Shown here: piece by piece, positions 18,022-26,196 of the stretch
How positions within the stretch are numbered: the first letter of the stretch is position 1
Layout: every line of letters begins with the position of its first letter
Assembly (NCBI GenBank): GCA_036277115.1
Contig: DASUNM010000021.1
Span: 558,001 to 622,000 of the forward strand
Source: Pyrinomonadaceae bacterium
GTDB lineage: Bacteria; Acidobacteriota; Blastocatellia; Pyrinomonadales; Pyrinomonadaceae
DNA length: 64,000 nucleotides
Direction of reading: 5' to 3'
The notes under the pieces: model-generated
Databases searched by the model: none
The model's input: only the letters and a program-made list of their open reading frames with translations
Told to the model about the DNA's origin: nothing
Program-made: the position numbers and the translations under genes

Positions 18022-18022
18022 C

Positions 18023-18811
18023 ATGTTCGTTGATTCCCACTGCCATATTGACGGCCCTGAATACGACGCCGACCGCGATGAAGTAATCGCACGGGCGCGC
18101 GAGGCGGGTGTGACGACGATGCTGAATGTCGGCACCGGCGATCCGGACAGCGGCGCTTTTGAACGCGCGGTCGCGTTGTCAGAGCAGCACCCGGAAGTCT
18201 ATTGCGCGATTGGCGTGCATCCACACGATGCGAAGTTGTTCGATGAAACGGCACAGCAGCGGCTGGTTGATCTGGCGAAGCAAAGTTCGCGGGTGGTTGC
18301 CTGGGGCGAGATTGGTCTCGACTATCATTACGATCACTCGCCGCGGGAAGTGCAGCGCGAAGTCTTCCGCCGTCAACTCGGCATCGCGCGCGAACTGAAA
18401 CTCCCGGTCGTGATTCATTCCCGAACCGCTGACGAAGAGACGATTGAGATCTTGCGAGAAGAACTTTCCGGCTACGGACGTGCTGGTGTGTTGCATTGCT
18501 TCGGCGGCAGTTTAGAAATGGCTGAGCAGGCGATTGAACTTGGATTTTTTGTTTCCTTCGCCGGCAATCTCACTTTTAAGAAGGCCGACGATCTGCGGGC
18601 CATTGCGCAAAAGCTTCCGCTGGAACGGTTGCTCGTTGAGACGGATTGTCCGTACCTGACCCCCGTCCCGTTTCGCGGCAAACGCAACGAACCGGCGCGC
18701 GTGGTGGAGACGGCAAAGTTTCTAGCGGAGTTGAAAGGTGTCACCCCGGAAGAGGTGGGACGCGTAACTTCCGACAATTTCGCGCGCCTGTTTGGAGTGC
18801 GCGGCGCGTAG
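18023..18811 (+). CDS. tatD: TatD-family metal-dependent deoxyribonuclease
   Basis: A TIM-barrel hydrolase of 262 aa. Metal ligands are visible as DSHCHID (first strand), the glutamate in GEIGLDYHYD, the histidines in VIHSRTADEE and VLHCFGG, and the aspartate in VETDCPYLTP. TatD proteins act as 3'-5' exonucleases in DNA repair and may process other substrates. The start at 18023 (MFVDSHCHI) gives the normal length and sits two bases after the preceding stop. metG-tatD neighbourhoods are common in bacteria. Confidence 0.93.
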   Translation: MFVDSHCHIDGPEYDADRDEVIARAREAGVTTMLNVGTGDPDSGAFERAVALSEQHPEVYCAIGVHPHDAKLFDETAQQRLVDLAKQSSRVVAWGEIGLDYHYDHSPREVQREVFRRQLGIARELKLPVVIHSRTADEETIEILREELSGYGRAGVLHCFGGSLEMAEQAIELGFFVSFAGNLTFKKADDLRAIAQKLPLERLLVETDCPYLTPVPFRGKRNEPARVVETAKFLAELKGVTPEEVGRVTSDNFARLFGVRGA

Positions 18812-18826
18812 ACTTTCGTCTCCGCT

Positions 18827-18901
18827 GTCAGTAGTCAGGAGTCAGTTGTCGGTGGTCAGTTGGGAAGGGATACAACTGACAACGGACTACTGACCAATCA
18901 C
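18827..18901. repeat. Inverted heptanucleotide array (GTCAGTN type)
   Basis: Five 7-base units GTCAGTA, GTCAGGA, GTCAGTT, GTCGGTG, GTCAGTT, then a short centre, then the complementary units CAACTGA, CAACGGA, CTACTGA. Same family as the array at 41314-41386. Confidence 0.85.
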
Positions 18902-18995
18902 GAACCGGCACAACTGAAGTCTATGCTACCCCTTAGAGAAGACTTTCACATGCTCTGTGTTTGGTGTTATTCTTCGAAGCAATCACGGATTACTC

Positions 18996-19493
18996 ATGGC
19001 CCAACAGAACTCATTCGACATCGTGTCGCAAGTTGACCGCGCGGAGATCACAAACGCCATCAATCAGACGGCCAAGGAAGTCCAGCAGCGCTTCGATTTC
19101 AAAGGCAGCCACGCTGAAGTGAAGCTCGAAGAGAAAGAGCTGGTGCTGTCGGCTGAAGATGAAACCAAACTGCGCAACATGAACGACATTCTCCAGCAGA
19201 AGCTGGTGCGACGCGGCGTGCCGCTCAAGGCTTTTAGCTATGGCAAAGTTGAGCCGGCGGCCGGCAGCACGGTGCGCCAGCACGTGGAGATTCAGCAAGG
19301 CATCCCGCAAGAGAAGGCCAAGGAGATTGTGAAGGCCATCAAGGATTCAAAGGTCAAAGTCCAGGCCTCGATCCAGGGTGATACGGTTCGCGTCTCGGGT
19401 AAGGATCGCGACACTTTACAGACAGTGATCGCGAACCTGAAGGCGAAGGACTTCGGAATTAATATGCAGTTTACGAATTACCGATCCAATTAG
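18996..19493 (+). CDS. yajQ: YajQ-family nucleotide-binding protein
   Basis: A 165-aa protein of the YajQ/UPF0234 family, which in some bacteria binds cyclic di-GMP and acts with a transcription factor. Family blocks are NSFDIVSQVDRAEITNAINQ, RFDFKGS, and LKAKDFGINMQFTNYR at the C-terminus. The start at 18996 matches the family N-terminus (MAQQNSFDIVS). It is a free-standing gene between tatD and the polyprenyl synthase gene. The ligand has not been tested for this branch. Confidence 0.93.
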   Translation: MAQQNSFDIVSQVDRAEITNAINQTAKEVQQRFDFKGSHAEVKLEEKELVLSAEDETKLRNMNDILQQKLVRRGVPLKAFSYGKVEPAAGSTVRQHVEIQQGIPQEKAKEIVKAIKDSKVKVQASIQGDTVRVSGKDRDTLQTVIANLKAKDFGINMQFTNYRSN

Positions 19494-19524
19494 TGAATGG
19501 TAAATCGTGAATCGTAAATAGAAA
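19494..19524. repeat. Heptamer array against the polyprenyl synthase start
   Basis: Units AGTGAAT, GGTAAAT, CGTGAAT, CGTAAAT, AGAAAAT repeat at 7 bases and run to the ATG at 19525. No Shine-Dalgarno sequence is visible. Confidence 0.8.
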
Positions 19525-20544
19525 ATGCAGGCAACTACCCAATCAGCGCTCCTCGACGATGTGCAGCTTACGGCGCGGCGCATCTTTGAGTTGATCGCGC
19601 CGGAGTTGCACCTGGTTGAGGAAGAGTTCGAGCGGCAAGCGCGTTCGAACATCCAGGTCATTGCTTACATCGGCGAGTACCTGCGGCGTTCAGGCGGGAA
19701 ACGCGTGCGGCCGGCGCTGACAATTCTTTCGAACTACGCGGTCGGCGGCGATGGCTCAAACGTCAGTTCGATTCGCATGGCGACCGTGATGGAATTTCTG
19801 CACACGGCCACGCTCGTGCACGACGACGTGATCGACAAAGCTGAGACCCGTCGCAACCGTCCCTCGATCAATTCGGAATTTGGAAATCAGACGGCCGTAT
19901 TGATGGGCGACTGGCTTTACATGTCCGCGTTTGAGACCAGTCTGGCCGAACGCTCGCTGGCCATCCTCGACATTCTCACTGCAGTCACCCGGAAGATGAC
20001 CGAAGGCGAGCTGCTGCAACTGACCCTGCTTGGCCGGACGGATATTTCTGAAGAGCAATACTTCGATGTGATCGCGCGCAAGACGGCGTATCTGTTCAGC
20101 GCCTGTTGTGAAATCGGCGCGCTGCTCGGCGGCGCGGATCCCCACACGCAAGCGAGACTGCGCGATTTCGGCATGAACCTGGGCACTGCGTTTCAGCTTG
20201 TCGATGACCTGCTGGATTTCACCGGCACGGAAGAGTCGCTGGGCAAGCCTGCCGGAGCGGACCTAATAGAAGGCAAGGTCTCACTACCTCTGATCTTTCT
20301 GCTTCAGCGAAATCCGGAATGGCGGACCGACATCCAGTCGGTGATCGCGAACCAGGGTTACGAAAGCATCTCACGCGCGCGTTTGATTGAAGCTCTGCAG
20401 GAAACCGGCGCGCTGCAAATGGCTAAAGAGCGTGCGGTTGAATACGCAGAAGCCGCGCGTAACTCGCTCAACGGTCTGAATGACCGCCCGCACGCCCAGG
20501 CCCTGGCCGCGATTCCCATTTATATCGTTGAACGCGATCGATAA
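19525..20544 (+). CDS. Trans-polyprenyl diphosphate synthase
   Basis: An all-helical isoprenyl diphosphate synthase of 339 aa. The first aspartate-rich motif is LVHDDVIDKAETRR and the second is LVDDLLDFTG. The substrate motif GGKRVRPAL and the lysine block GKVSLPLIFLL are also present. The closest functional types are octaprenyl or heptaprenyl synthases that make the quinone side chain; chain length depends on residues before the first DDxxD, and I cannot assign it securely. The start codon directly follows a heptamer array. Confidence 0.92.
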   Translation: MQATTQSALLDDVQLTARRIFELIAPELHLVEEEFERQARSNIQVIAYIGEYLRRSGGKRVRPALTILSNYAVGGDGSNVSSIRMATVMEFLHTATLVHDDVIDKAETRRNRPSINSEFGNQTAVLMGDWLYMSAFETSLAERSLAILDILTAVTRKMTEGELLQLTLLGRTDISEEQYFDVIARKTAYLFSACCEIGALLGGADPHTQARLRDFGMNLGTAFQLVDDLLDFTGTEESLGKPAGADLIEGKVSLPLIFLLQRNPEWRTDIQSVIANQGYESISRARLIEALQETGALQMAKERAVEYAEAARNSLNGLNDRPHAQALAAIPIYIVERDR

Positions 20545-20553
20545 TTTTGGAAT

Positions 20554-20580
20554 GCGGCGCCTTGTCGCCGCTTTTCTCTT
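20554..20580 (+). terminator. Rho-independent terminator after the polyprenyl synthase gene
   Basis: Stem GCGGCG (20554-20559) with CGCCGC (20566-20571), followed by TTTTCTCTT. It starts about 10 bases after the stop codon. Confidence 0.75.
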
Positions 20581-20595
20581 CTCACGTTAAAGAAC

Positions 20596-20666
20596 GTTTA
20601 GAGGCGGGCTACTGCCGCCTTTTTGATTGGCGTCGGAAATTGGCGGGCGGTAGCCCGCCTCTAAAC
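20596..20666. repeat. GTTTAGAGGCGGG inverted repeat
   Basis: Left arm 20596-20616 (GTTTAGAGGCGGGCTACTGCC) returns inverted at 20646-20666 with one mismatch, leaving a 29-base loop. A single arm recurs at 52701-52721. Confidence 0.85.
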
Positions 20667-20724
20667 GGGAATGCTTAATTTTATTGCCAACAGGCAATCG
20701 GAAATCTACAATCGGCAATGTCTG

Positions 20725-21303
20725 ATGGCTAACGAAACCCTCATCGCCCGACTTGAGCAAAGCCTGCGGCAATCACGTGGGGCGCGAACCCGTCTGGCGG
20801 CGCGTCTCGCCGAGCTGGAATCAGAATCGGAAATCATCCGCGCTGAGTTGGCCGAGATGGACACCCTTGCCGGTCAAACCGAAGCAGCGATATTTCGCCT
20901 GCTGTCGAATGTGATGACCGGACCAGCGACCCAGGTCGGTACGCGTTCAGTTGGTGAATTGGAAGTTGAGATACAGCGCCGGCTGGCCCACGCTGAACTG
21001 GCAGAGCATCCGTCGGCCCCCGTTCGTCACAATGTGCCGCCGATCAAATCGAACGTCACCGCTATTGACGATCGATTCTACGACCGCACTATTCCGCAAG
21101 CCGCGACGATGCTTTTACGCGAGGCCAACGGCCCGCTGCATGTCAACGAGATCTACAATCGTCTGATGGAAGGCGGATTCAGTTTCACAGGCAACAATCC
21201 CACCATCAGCATAGCCGTCTCGCTGAACCGCAACACCCGCTTCCGCAAAGTCGCACCCGGAACTTTTGATCTGGTGATAAAGGACGCCGCCAAGGCGAGC
21301 TGA
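20725..21303 (+). CDS. Coiled-coil protein with C-terminal HARE-type winged helix
   Basis: A 192-aa protein. The N-terminal half (about 1-65) is Glu/Arg/Leu-rich and predicted to form a coiled coil (LIARLEQSLRQ, RLAELESESEII). The C-terminal 75 residues fit a HARE-HTH winged helix: TIPQAATMLLREANGPLHVNEI, then YNRLMEGGFSF, then ISIAVSLNRNTRFRKV and the closing GTFDLV. HARE domains are linked to DNA or chromatin recognition and also occur in restriction-like proteins. The function here is unknown. The ATG at 20725 was preferred to upstream codons that lie in a heptamer array. It is beside a RAYT element. Confidence 0.7.
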   Translation: MANETLIARLEQSLRQSRGARTRLAARLAELESESEIIRAELAEMDTLAGQTEAAIFRLLSNVMTGPATQVGTRSVGELEVEIQRRLAHAELAEHPSAPVRHNVPPIKSNVTAIDDRFYDRTIPQAATMLLREANGPLHVNEIYNRLMEGGFSFTGNNPTISIAVSLNRNTRFRKVAPGTFDLVIKDAAKAS

Positions 21304-21322
21304 GGACTGCGAGCCCATGGCG

Positions 21323-21900
21323 GAAACCCGACCGTGAGGGAGGGTGCAATCAATCCTCGAAATCTGGAATATCTCCTTGCCCGTAGAGCACGTAATCAAT
21401 GGCCCGTGACACATGCCTCGGCTTCCAGAGATAGCGGCGGCTCTTACCGCGAGCCCATGGTCGAACCTTCTTCCCGATCAACCCGTCTGCGCGTAGTTGA
21501 CGCGTCGCATAACTCTTAAATGCATCAGCGACTGGCTCGGGCTTGCATTGAGCAGAAACGACCACGTGAAAGTGATTGGTTCGTACATTCACTGCCGACA
21601 GGTGATACTCTCGATGCTGGCAGACACCTTCAATCGCACTCTTTACCGTCGCCCGTTGCTCGTCATTGAGGAGGAATGCGTCTTGTTTCATGTTGTGAAG
21701 CATGATTGCGTGGAGAGTTTCGTTTGGGGGTCGGCGGCGTCTTCCGTACACGTTCAGGCCATGACGATCAACTGATATCGGCTCGTCACCGTGAAGCCAG
21801 GTTCCGAAAGTGCGAACGGTGATTAAATAGGCGAGCGGATATTGGTTGTAATCGAAATCAGACTCGAACATCTGAGCACCCTCCCTTACGGTCGGGTTTC
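21323..21900. mobile_element. REP-bounded RAYT element (REPtron)
   Basis: A 25-base sequence at 21323-21347 returns inverted at 21876-21900 with a single mismatch. Between them lies a minus-strand RAYT transposase gene whose stop is just inside the left repeat and whose start is at the edge of the right one. This is the classic arrangement of a REP-associated tyrosine transposase with its own inverted REP sequences. Confidence 0.8.
21350..21871 (-). CDS. REP-associated tyrosine transposase (Y1_Tnp, IS200-like)
   Basis: A single-domain HUH-type transposase of about 173 aa from the ATG at 21871; a longer reading frame begins 12 codons upstream but those codons belong to the REP repeat. The HUH motif is NHFHVVV, and a tyrosine in KSYATRQLRADGL is a candidate nucleophile. 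The C-terminus YVLYGQGDIPDFED closes the frame at the left REP. RAYTs copy or move REP elements and are usually single-copy, immobile genes. The gene differs clearly from the second RAYT at 25.2 kb, so two lineages are present. Confidence 0.85.
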   Translation of the reverse strand: MFESDFDYNQYPLAYLITVRTFGTWLHGDEPISVDRHGLNVYGRRRRPPNETLHAIMLHNMKQDAFLLNDEQRATVKSAIEGVCQHREYHLSAVNVRTNHFHVVVSAQCKPEPVADAFKSYATRQLRADGLIGKKVRPWARGKSRRYLWKPRHVSRAIDYVLYGQGDIPDFED

Positions 21901-21922
21901 TGCCCAAATACAGGCGGTAGAT

Positions 21923-24856
21923 CTACACCAGCTTCTTCTTCATCTCTTTCAGCATCGTCTTCGCGTCCGAATCACTCAGCTTATCAACATTGGTCGCGCG
22001 CAGCTCATCGACGACTTTTTGATTCGCTAAATCGAACAGGGAACTCTGCGCAGCAAGACGGCGCCGGCCCGCGCGGGTCGCAGCCTTCGTCAACGCCTGC
22101 TCTTCAACCGCAGTCGCGCCCGCGGAAGCCGCCGCCACACGCTGCGACTCGATGATTGATTCTTCTTCCGCGAACACATCCAACTCATATCGTTCCAGTC
22201 GCTGCAAGACTTCGCGGGCGCGGGCCAGGGCAGTGGGGGGCATGCCTGCCAGTCGCGCCACTTCGATTCCGTAAGACTTCGAAGCACTGCCACGCTCAAG
22301 GCGATGCAGGAACACAACTTCACCTTCACGTTCCGTCGCAGTGATTTGATAGTTCTGCGCGCCGGGTAGACGCTCAGCCAGTTCCGTCAGCTCGTGATAG
22401 TGCGTCGCGAACAGAGTCTTCGCCGCGTGCTCAGATGAATCGTGCAGGTACTCTGCCACGGCCCAGGCGATCGACAAGCCGTCGAAGGTCGCGGTCCCGC
22501 GGCCAATCTCATCGAGCAGCACCAGCGATCGCGGCGTCGCGTTGTGCAGGATCGCCGCCGTCTCAGTCATCTCGACCATGAAGGTCGAACGCCCACGCGC
22601 CAGATCATCCGACGCTCCCACCCGCGTCCAGACGCGATCGAGCAAAGGCAGCCGCGCTTTCTCAGCCGGAACGAACGATCCCATCTGCGCGAGGATGGAA
22701 ATGATAGCCGTCTGTCGCAACACCGTGCTCTTGCCACCCATGTTCGGCCCCGTAATGATTAGCAGTCTGTCGGTCGAGTTGTTCAGATAGACGCTGTTCG
22801 GTACGAACGGCTCTTCATTGAAGACTTCGATAACCGGATGGCGCCCGTGGATGATTTCGATTTCGTCGCCGTCGTGCATCAAAGGCTTAACGCAGCGACG
22901 CCGCACCGCCGCCTCAGCCAGCGAAGACACCGCATCCAGACAGGCGAGCGCGCGCGCCGTCGCCTGGATTCGCAAAGTCTCAGCCGCCACCTGACGGCAG
23001 ACGAGCGAAAAGATTTCCGACTCCATTTGCAGGATGCGTTCTTCCGCCCCGAGCACCTTCGCCTCGTACTCTTTCAAGGCGGGTGTGGTGAACCGTTCGG
23101 CATTCGCCAGAGTTTGCCGGCGTTCGTAATCTTCGGGCACGCGCGCCGCGTTCGCCTTCGACACTTCGAGGAAGTAACCGAACACGTTATTAAAGCGAAT
23201 GCGCAAAGTCCCGATGCCGGTGCGGGCGCGCTCTTCCTGTTCCATCGCGGCTATGATTTGTTTTGCGTCTCGACTCAGAGAGCGCAGCTCGTCAAGCTCA
23301 GTCGAGTAGCCGGTGCGAATCACGCCGCCGTCGACAACTTTCGGTGGTGGATCGTCTTCGATCGCATTCGCAATAAGGGCGCGCACGTCCGCCAGCTCAT
23401 CGGCCGCTTCGTTAAGAACCTGGAGCAGGGAAGAGTCAGCATTCCGAAGCGCCTCTCGAATCTGCGGCACCTGATCGAGCGAGCGGCGCAGCGCCACCAG
23501 ATCGCGCGCCGTCGCCGAACCAAGATTCAAGCGACCCGTCAAACGCTCAACGTCTGAGATTTCTTTCAGCAGCACGCGCAAACGATCGCGCTTCATGTGC
23601 GATGCATGCAGTTCCGCGACAGCGCCGTGACGCGCTTCGATCTCACCGCGACGAATCGAAGGACGCAGTAACCAGGATCGCAGCAGACGCGCGCCCATGC
23701 CCGTCACTGTCTCATCGATGACATCGAGCAGCGAGCGCGAAGCGCCGCCCATCGCTTCCACCAATTCGAGATTGCGAACGGTAATTTGATCGAGCACCAG
23801 ATGATCCTGCGGCTCGAAGTAAACGATGTCCGCGATGTGCGCCGCCGCGGCGCGTTGCGTCTCTTGCGCATAGCGCAGGCACGAACCGGCGGCGCGAATC
23901 GCTTCGTGCTTGCGTGTCAGCCCATAACCATCGAGCGAGCGCACGCCGAACTGTTTAATAAGGAGCGCGGCGCTATCGTCGGTTTGCCAGAGCCAGTCGT
24001 CGATTGGAGTAAGGGTGTAGGGTGTCAGGGAGAGGGTGTCAGGTGTCGGGTGTCGGGTGTCGGCACTTTTAGCCTGAAGGGCTGAAAGAGAATAGCCGGG
24101 GGTTGAACACAGCGCGTCAATCGCAGTAACCGAGTCAGTACCACCCGTGGTAACGGGTGGGTCCGCGACGGATTGATCTGCTAACGACCCACCCGCTACC
24201 GCAGGTGGTACTGACTTGCCGACCTCTGACCTCTGATCTCTGACCTCCTTCTGCAGCGGCAAGGGCGCCGTCTTTTGTTCACTCTTAAATCCCGCCCGCA
24301 CCAGAGCACTCAATGATTGGGGAAAGATCAATTCGCGCGGCGCGTACGACTCGATGTCTGCGACGATCTTCTCCCAGGCGTCCTTGCCCGTCGCCTGTGT
24401 CGCGCGAAACTCCCCCGTCGAGATATCGAGGAATGCGGCGCCGACGGTCTCGCCTTGCGCGCAGACGGCCCCGAGGTAAACCGACTCGCGCGGCTCGAGT
24501 AGTTGCGGATCGATCGGCGTGCCGGGGGTCACGATGCGCACGACTTCGCGCTTCACCAGCTTCTTCGTGGGGGAAGCACTTTCGGTCTGCTCGCAAATAG
24601 CTACGCGATAGCCTTTGCGCACGAGCTTCGCGATGTAGTTCGCCGCCGAGTGATGCGGCACACCGCACATGGGAATCGGATCTTTGCTGTCTTTCTGACG
24701 CGCGGTGAGGGTGATCTGCAACTCGCGGGCGCCCGTCACCGCATCGTCAAAGAACAGTTCGTAGAAGTCGCCGAGCCGGAAAAAGAGAAGCGTCCCGGGA
24801 TGCTGTGCCTTCAGCTCCTGATACTGGCGAACCATGGGCGTAGCGTTGGAAGTCAT
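21923..24856 (-). CDS. mutS: DNA mismatch repair protein MutS with repeat insert
   Basis: Recognises mismatches and starts repair. The 977-aa protein is about 100 residues longer than typical MutS. The N-terminal mismatch-binding domain starts MVRQYQELKAQHPGTLLFFR and includes FYELF. The ATPase has GPNMGGKSTVLRQ (Walker A), DEIGRGTATFDG (Walker B) and the TH motif in FATHYHEL. Between domain I and the connector core (about residues 201-284) lies a segment made of spacer-type repeats, including SVPPAVAGGSL and PDTRHPTPDT with 7-residue periodicity. The segment is in frame and free of stops. No mutL lies nearby. The gene sits between two RAYT elements. Confidence 0.95.
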   Translation of the reverse strand: MTSNATPMVRQYQELKAQHPGTLLFFRLGDFYELFFDDAVTGARELQITLTARQKDSKDPIPMCGVPHHSAANYIAKLVRKGYRVAICEQTESASPTKKLVKREVVRIVTPGTPIDPQLLEPRESVYLGAVCAQGETVGAAFLDISTGEFRATQATGKDAWEKIVADIESYAPRELIFPQSLSALVRAGFKSEQKTAPLPLQKEVRDQRSEVGKSVPPAVAGGSLADQSVADPPVTTGGTDSVTAIDALCSTPGYSLSALQAKSADTRHPTPDTLSLTPYTLTPIDDWLWQTDDSAALLIKQFGVRSLDGYGLTRKHEAIRAAGSCLRYAQETQRAAAAHIADIVYFEPQDHLVLDQITVRNLELVEAMGGASRSLLDVIDETVTGMGARLLRSWLLRPSIRRGEIEARHGAVAELHASHMKRDRLRVLLKEISDVERLTGRLNLGSATARDLVALRRSLDQVPQIREALRNADSSLLQVLNEAADELADVRALIANAIEDDPPPKVVDGGVIRTGYSTELDELRSLSRDAKQIIAAMEQEERARTGIGTLRIRFNNVFGYFLEVSKANAARVPEDYERRQTLANAERFTTPALKEYEAKVLGAEERILQMESEIFSLVCRQVAAETLRIQATARALACLDAVSSLAEAAVRRRCVKPLMHDGDEIEIIHGRHPVIEVFNEEPFVPNSVYLNNSTDRLLIITGPNMGGKSTVLRQTAIISILAQMGSFVPAEKARLPLLDRVWTRVGASDDLARGRSTFMVEMTETAAILHNATPRSLVLLDEIGRGTATFDGLSIAWAVAEYLHDSSEHAAKTLFATHYHELTELAERLPGAQNYQITATEREGEVVFLHRLERGSASKSYGIEVARLAGMPPTALARAREVLQRLERYELDVFAEEESIIESQRVAAASAGATAVEEQALTKAATRAGRRRLAAQSSLFDLANQKVVDELRATNVDKLSDSDAKTMLKEMKKKLV
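24010..24254. repeat. Nest of repeats inside mutS
   Basis: Three repeat types lie in tandem. GTGTCGG-type heptamers are at about 24014-24062. An inverted repeat at 24134-24214 begins GTCAGTACC and ends GGTACTGAC, with complementary arms of about 30 bases. GACCTCT/GATCTCT heptamers are at about 24220-24252. A CCTGAAGGGCTGAAAGA segment lies at 24072-24088. All are translated in frame. Confidence 0.85.
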
Positions 24857-24998
24857 AACTCAGTGAGCCTTTGGGCAGTGAAAAAGCGGTGAGCAGTTCA
24901 GCGCCGCGTGCGAGTGCGGGATAATACAACATGAGTTGAGCAGAGCGCATTCGGGGGTGGGTGGGTTTGCGCCTTCGGCGCACCACTGGGCGACCCTC
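24857..24998. other. Non-coding spacer upstream of mutS
   Basis: No gene is seen. A CAGTGAG/CAGTGAA/TGAGCAGTTC stretch at 24868-24905 resembles the heptamer family at 38324-38369 but is more degenerate. Confidence 0.5.
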
Positions 24999-25189
24999 TT
25001 GCGCCTCCGGCGCCGCACATAGCGGAAAGCCTCTCTTGCGCCTTGGGCGCAGCACATGGCGGTAAGCCTTTGGCTTACCGTGCGCGTGTTTATATTTTTC
25101 TACGGCTGAGGCTCAGCCTCAGCCGAAAAAACGGTATAAGACTCCGGAAAGCCGGAGGCTTTCCGCTATGTGCGGCGCCGGAGGCGCAA
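24999..25189. repeat. 35-base perfect inverted repeat with nested palindromes
   Basis: The 35-base sequence at 24999-25033 returns exactly in inverted form at 25155-25189. The loop contains two further hairpins: GGTAAGCC/GGCTTACC at 25061-25079 and GGCTGAGGCTCAGCCTCAGCC at 25104-25124. The whole could form a branched cruciform. It lies immediately downstream of a RAYT gene. Confidence 0.9.
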
Positions 25190-25224
25190 CTCCCTCATAT
25201 TCAAACTAACGAGGAGACTCTCCG

Positions 25225-25770
25225 CTAACTCCTCCTCCATCTTATTTGATTGATGTCCATCAACAACGGCTCGTCCTCAAGGAGATTGCCGGTCCAGCAC
25301 CTCACACTCGACCATCGATAATCTTCCGGTCGGCTCACCAATCCTGCACGGACGGGATTGTTATGCGTGTAATGTACGCGCTCCATGAGCATCTTCTCTG
25401 TCAGCAACAATCGCGCGTCGGGATGATGATCCCAGAGCGAAAAGCGATATTGATGACGTCGCGTTTGGTTTCGCAATTTAAGCAACGAGCGTTCGTGGTT
25501 GTTCTCTTTCAGATAGTTGATGATGCGGCGGCTCGTAATACCATTGATAAACTGGAGAGTCTTGGACGGAGAAAGGGTGGAATCGGTAACGAGATGCAAA
25601 TGGTCAGGCATGATGACGTAGGCGTACAGGGCAAATTCCCCTGAGGCGCGCGCTTCGTTGATAGCCGCGCAGGTGACAATCTTAATTTCATCGGTACGAA
25701 AAACCGGAAGGCGCTTTTTGGTCACCGACGTAAGGTAATAACAAGGAGCGTCACGGGATATGACGTGCAT
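25225..25770 (-). CDS. REP-associated tyrosine transposase, second type
   Basis: A 181-aa HUH Y1 transposase. Motifs are YVIMPDHLHLVTD (HUH), FINGITSRRIINYL and the family hallmark YTHNNPVRAGLV followed by EDYRWSSVR. It starts with MHVISRDAPCYYLTS, as in many RAYTs. The 3' side is flanked by a dense palindrome cluster; no matching arm was seen on the 5' side, so the repeats are asymmetric. RAYT proteins cut at REP hairpins; whether this one acts on the adjacent cluster is an inference. Confidence 0.9.
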   Translation of the reverse strand: MHVISRDAPCYYLTSVTKKRLPVFRTDEIKIVTCAAINEARASGEFALYAYVIMPDHLHLVTDSTLSPSKTLQFINGITSRRIINYLKENNHERSLLKLRNQTRRHQYRFSLWDHHPDARLLLTEKMLMERVHYTHNNPVRAGLVSRPEDYRWSSVRCWTGNLLEDEPLLMDINQIRWRRS

Positions 25771-25903
25771 GGGCTGTAATTATATTGGAAGCTGGAAAAG
25801 AAAATTTCTGGCAAGCCGACGGTAAGGCCAAGAATGATTGCGCCCACTACCCCCCGATAACCCCCAACTCCTGACTTTTGACCCCCGGCTCCCTTATTTT
25901 TAA

Positions 25904-25932
25904 TTGACTTTTCGCTTGCATCCGCATAATCT
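25904..25932 (+). promoter_or_regulatory. Candidate sigma-70 promoter for the giant gene
   Basis: TTGACT at 25904-25909 and TAATCT (within CATAATCT) at 25927-25932, spacer 17. It lies about 265 bases before the giant gene. The spacer 25771-26196 holds no gene that I can recognise; it also has heptamer-like stretches. Confidence 0.4.
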
Positions 25933-26070
25933 GCGCGACGCCCACAGTGTTTTGTGTCGACCAGTACGCCATTAAGGGTGCTTGTTGACTTTAGGATTTT
26001 AGATTCGTCTCAGTTGTCAGCGCATTGCGGCGAAGTGCCAAGCGAAGTGCAAAGCGTCAGCGTTATCGGC

Positions 26071-26103
26071 CTTAGCTCTTACCTCTTAGCTCTTAGCCTT
26101 TAG
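26071..26103. repeat. Heptanucleotide array (CTCTTAG type)
   Basis: Units CCTTAGC, TCTTACC, TCTTAGC, TCTTAGC, CTTTAGT repeat at 7 bases upstream of the giant gene. A less regular copy (CCCAACT, CCTGACT, TTTGACC) is near 25863-25893. Confidence 0.75.
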
Positions 26104-26196
26104 TGGAGAACAAGCGGTAGCATTCGTCAGATAGGTTTTCCCACCTACTGCCCCTGCTAACTGCCTTCTGGATTTAAGAGGAGCTCGCCCGCACGG

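Noticed and set aside
25246..25644. Plus-strand frame over the second RAYT
   Set aside because: It is the complement of the RAYT gene, which has clear HUH and NNPVRAGLV motifs on the minus strand.
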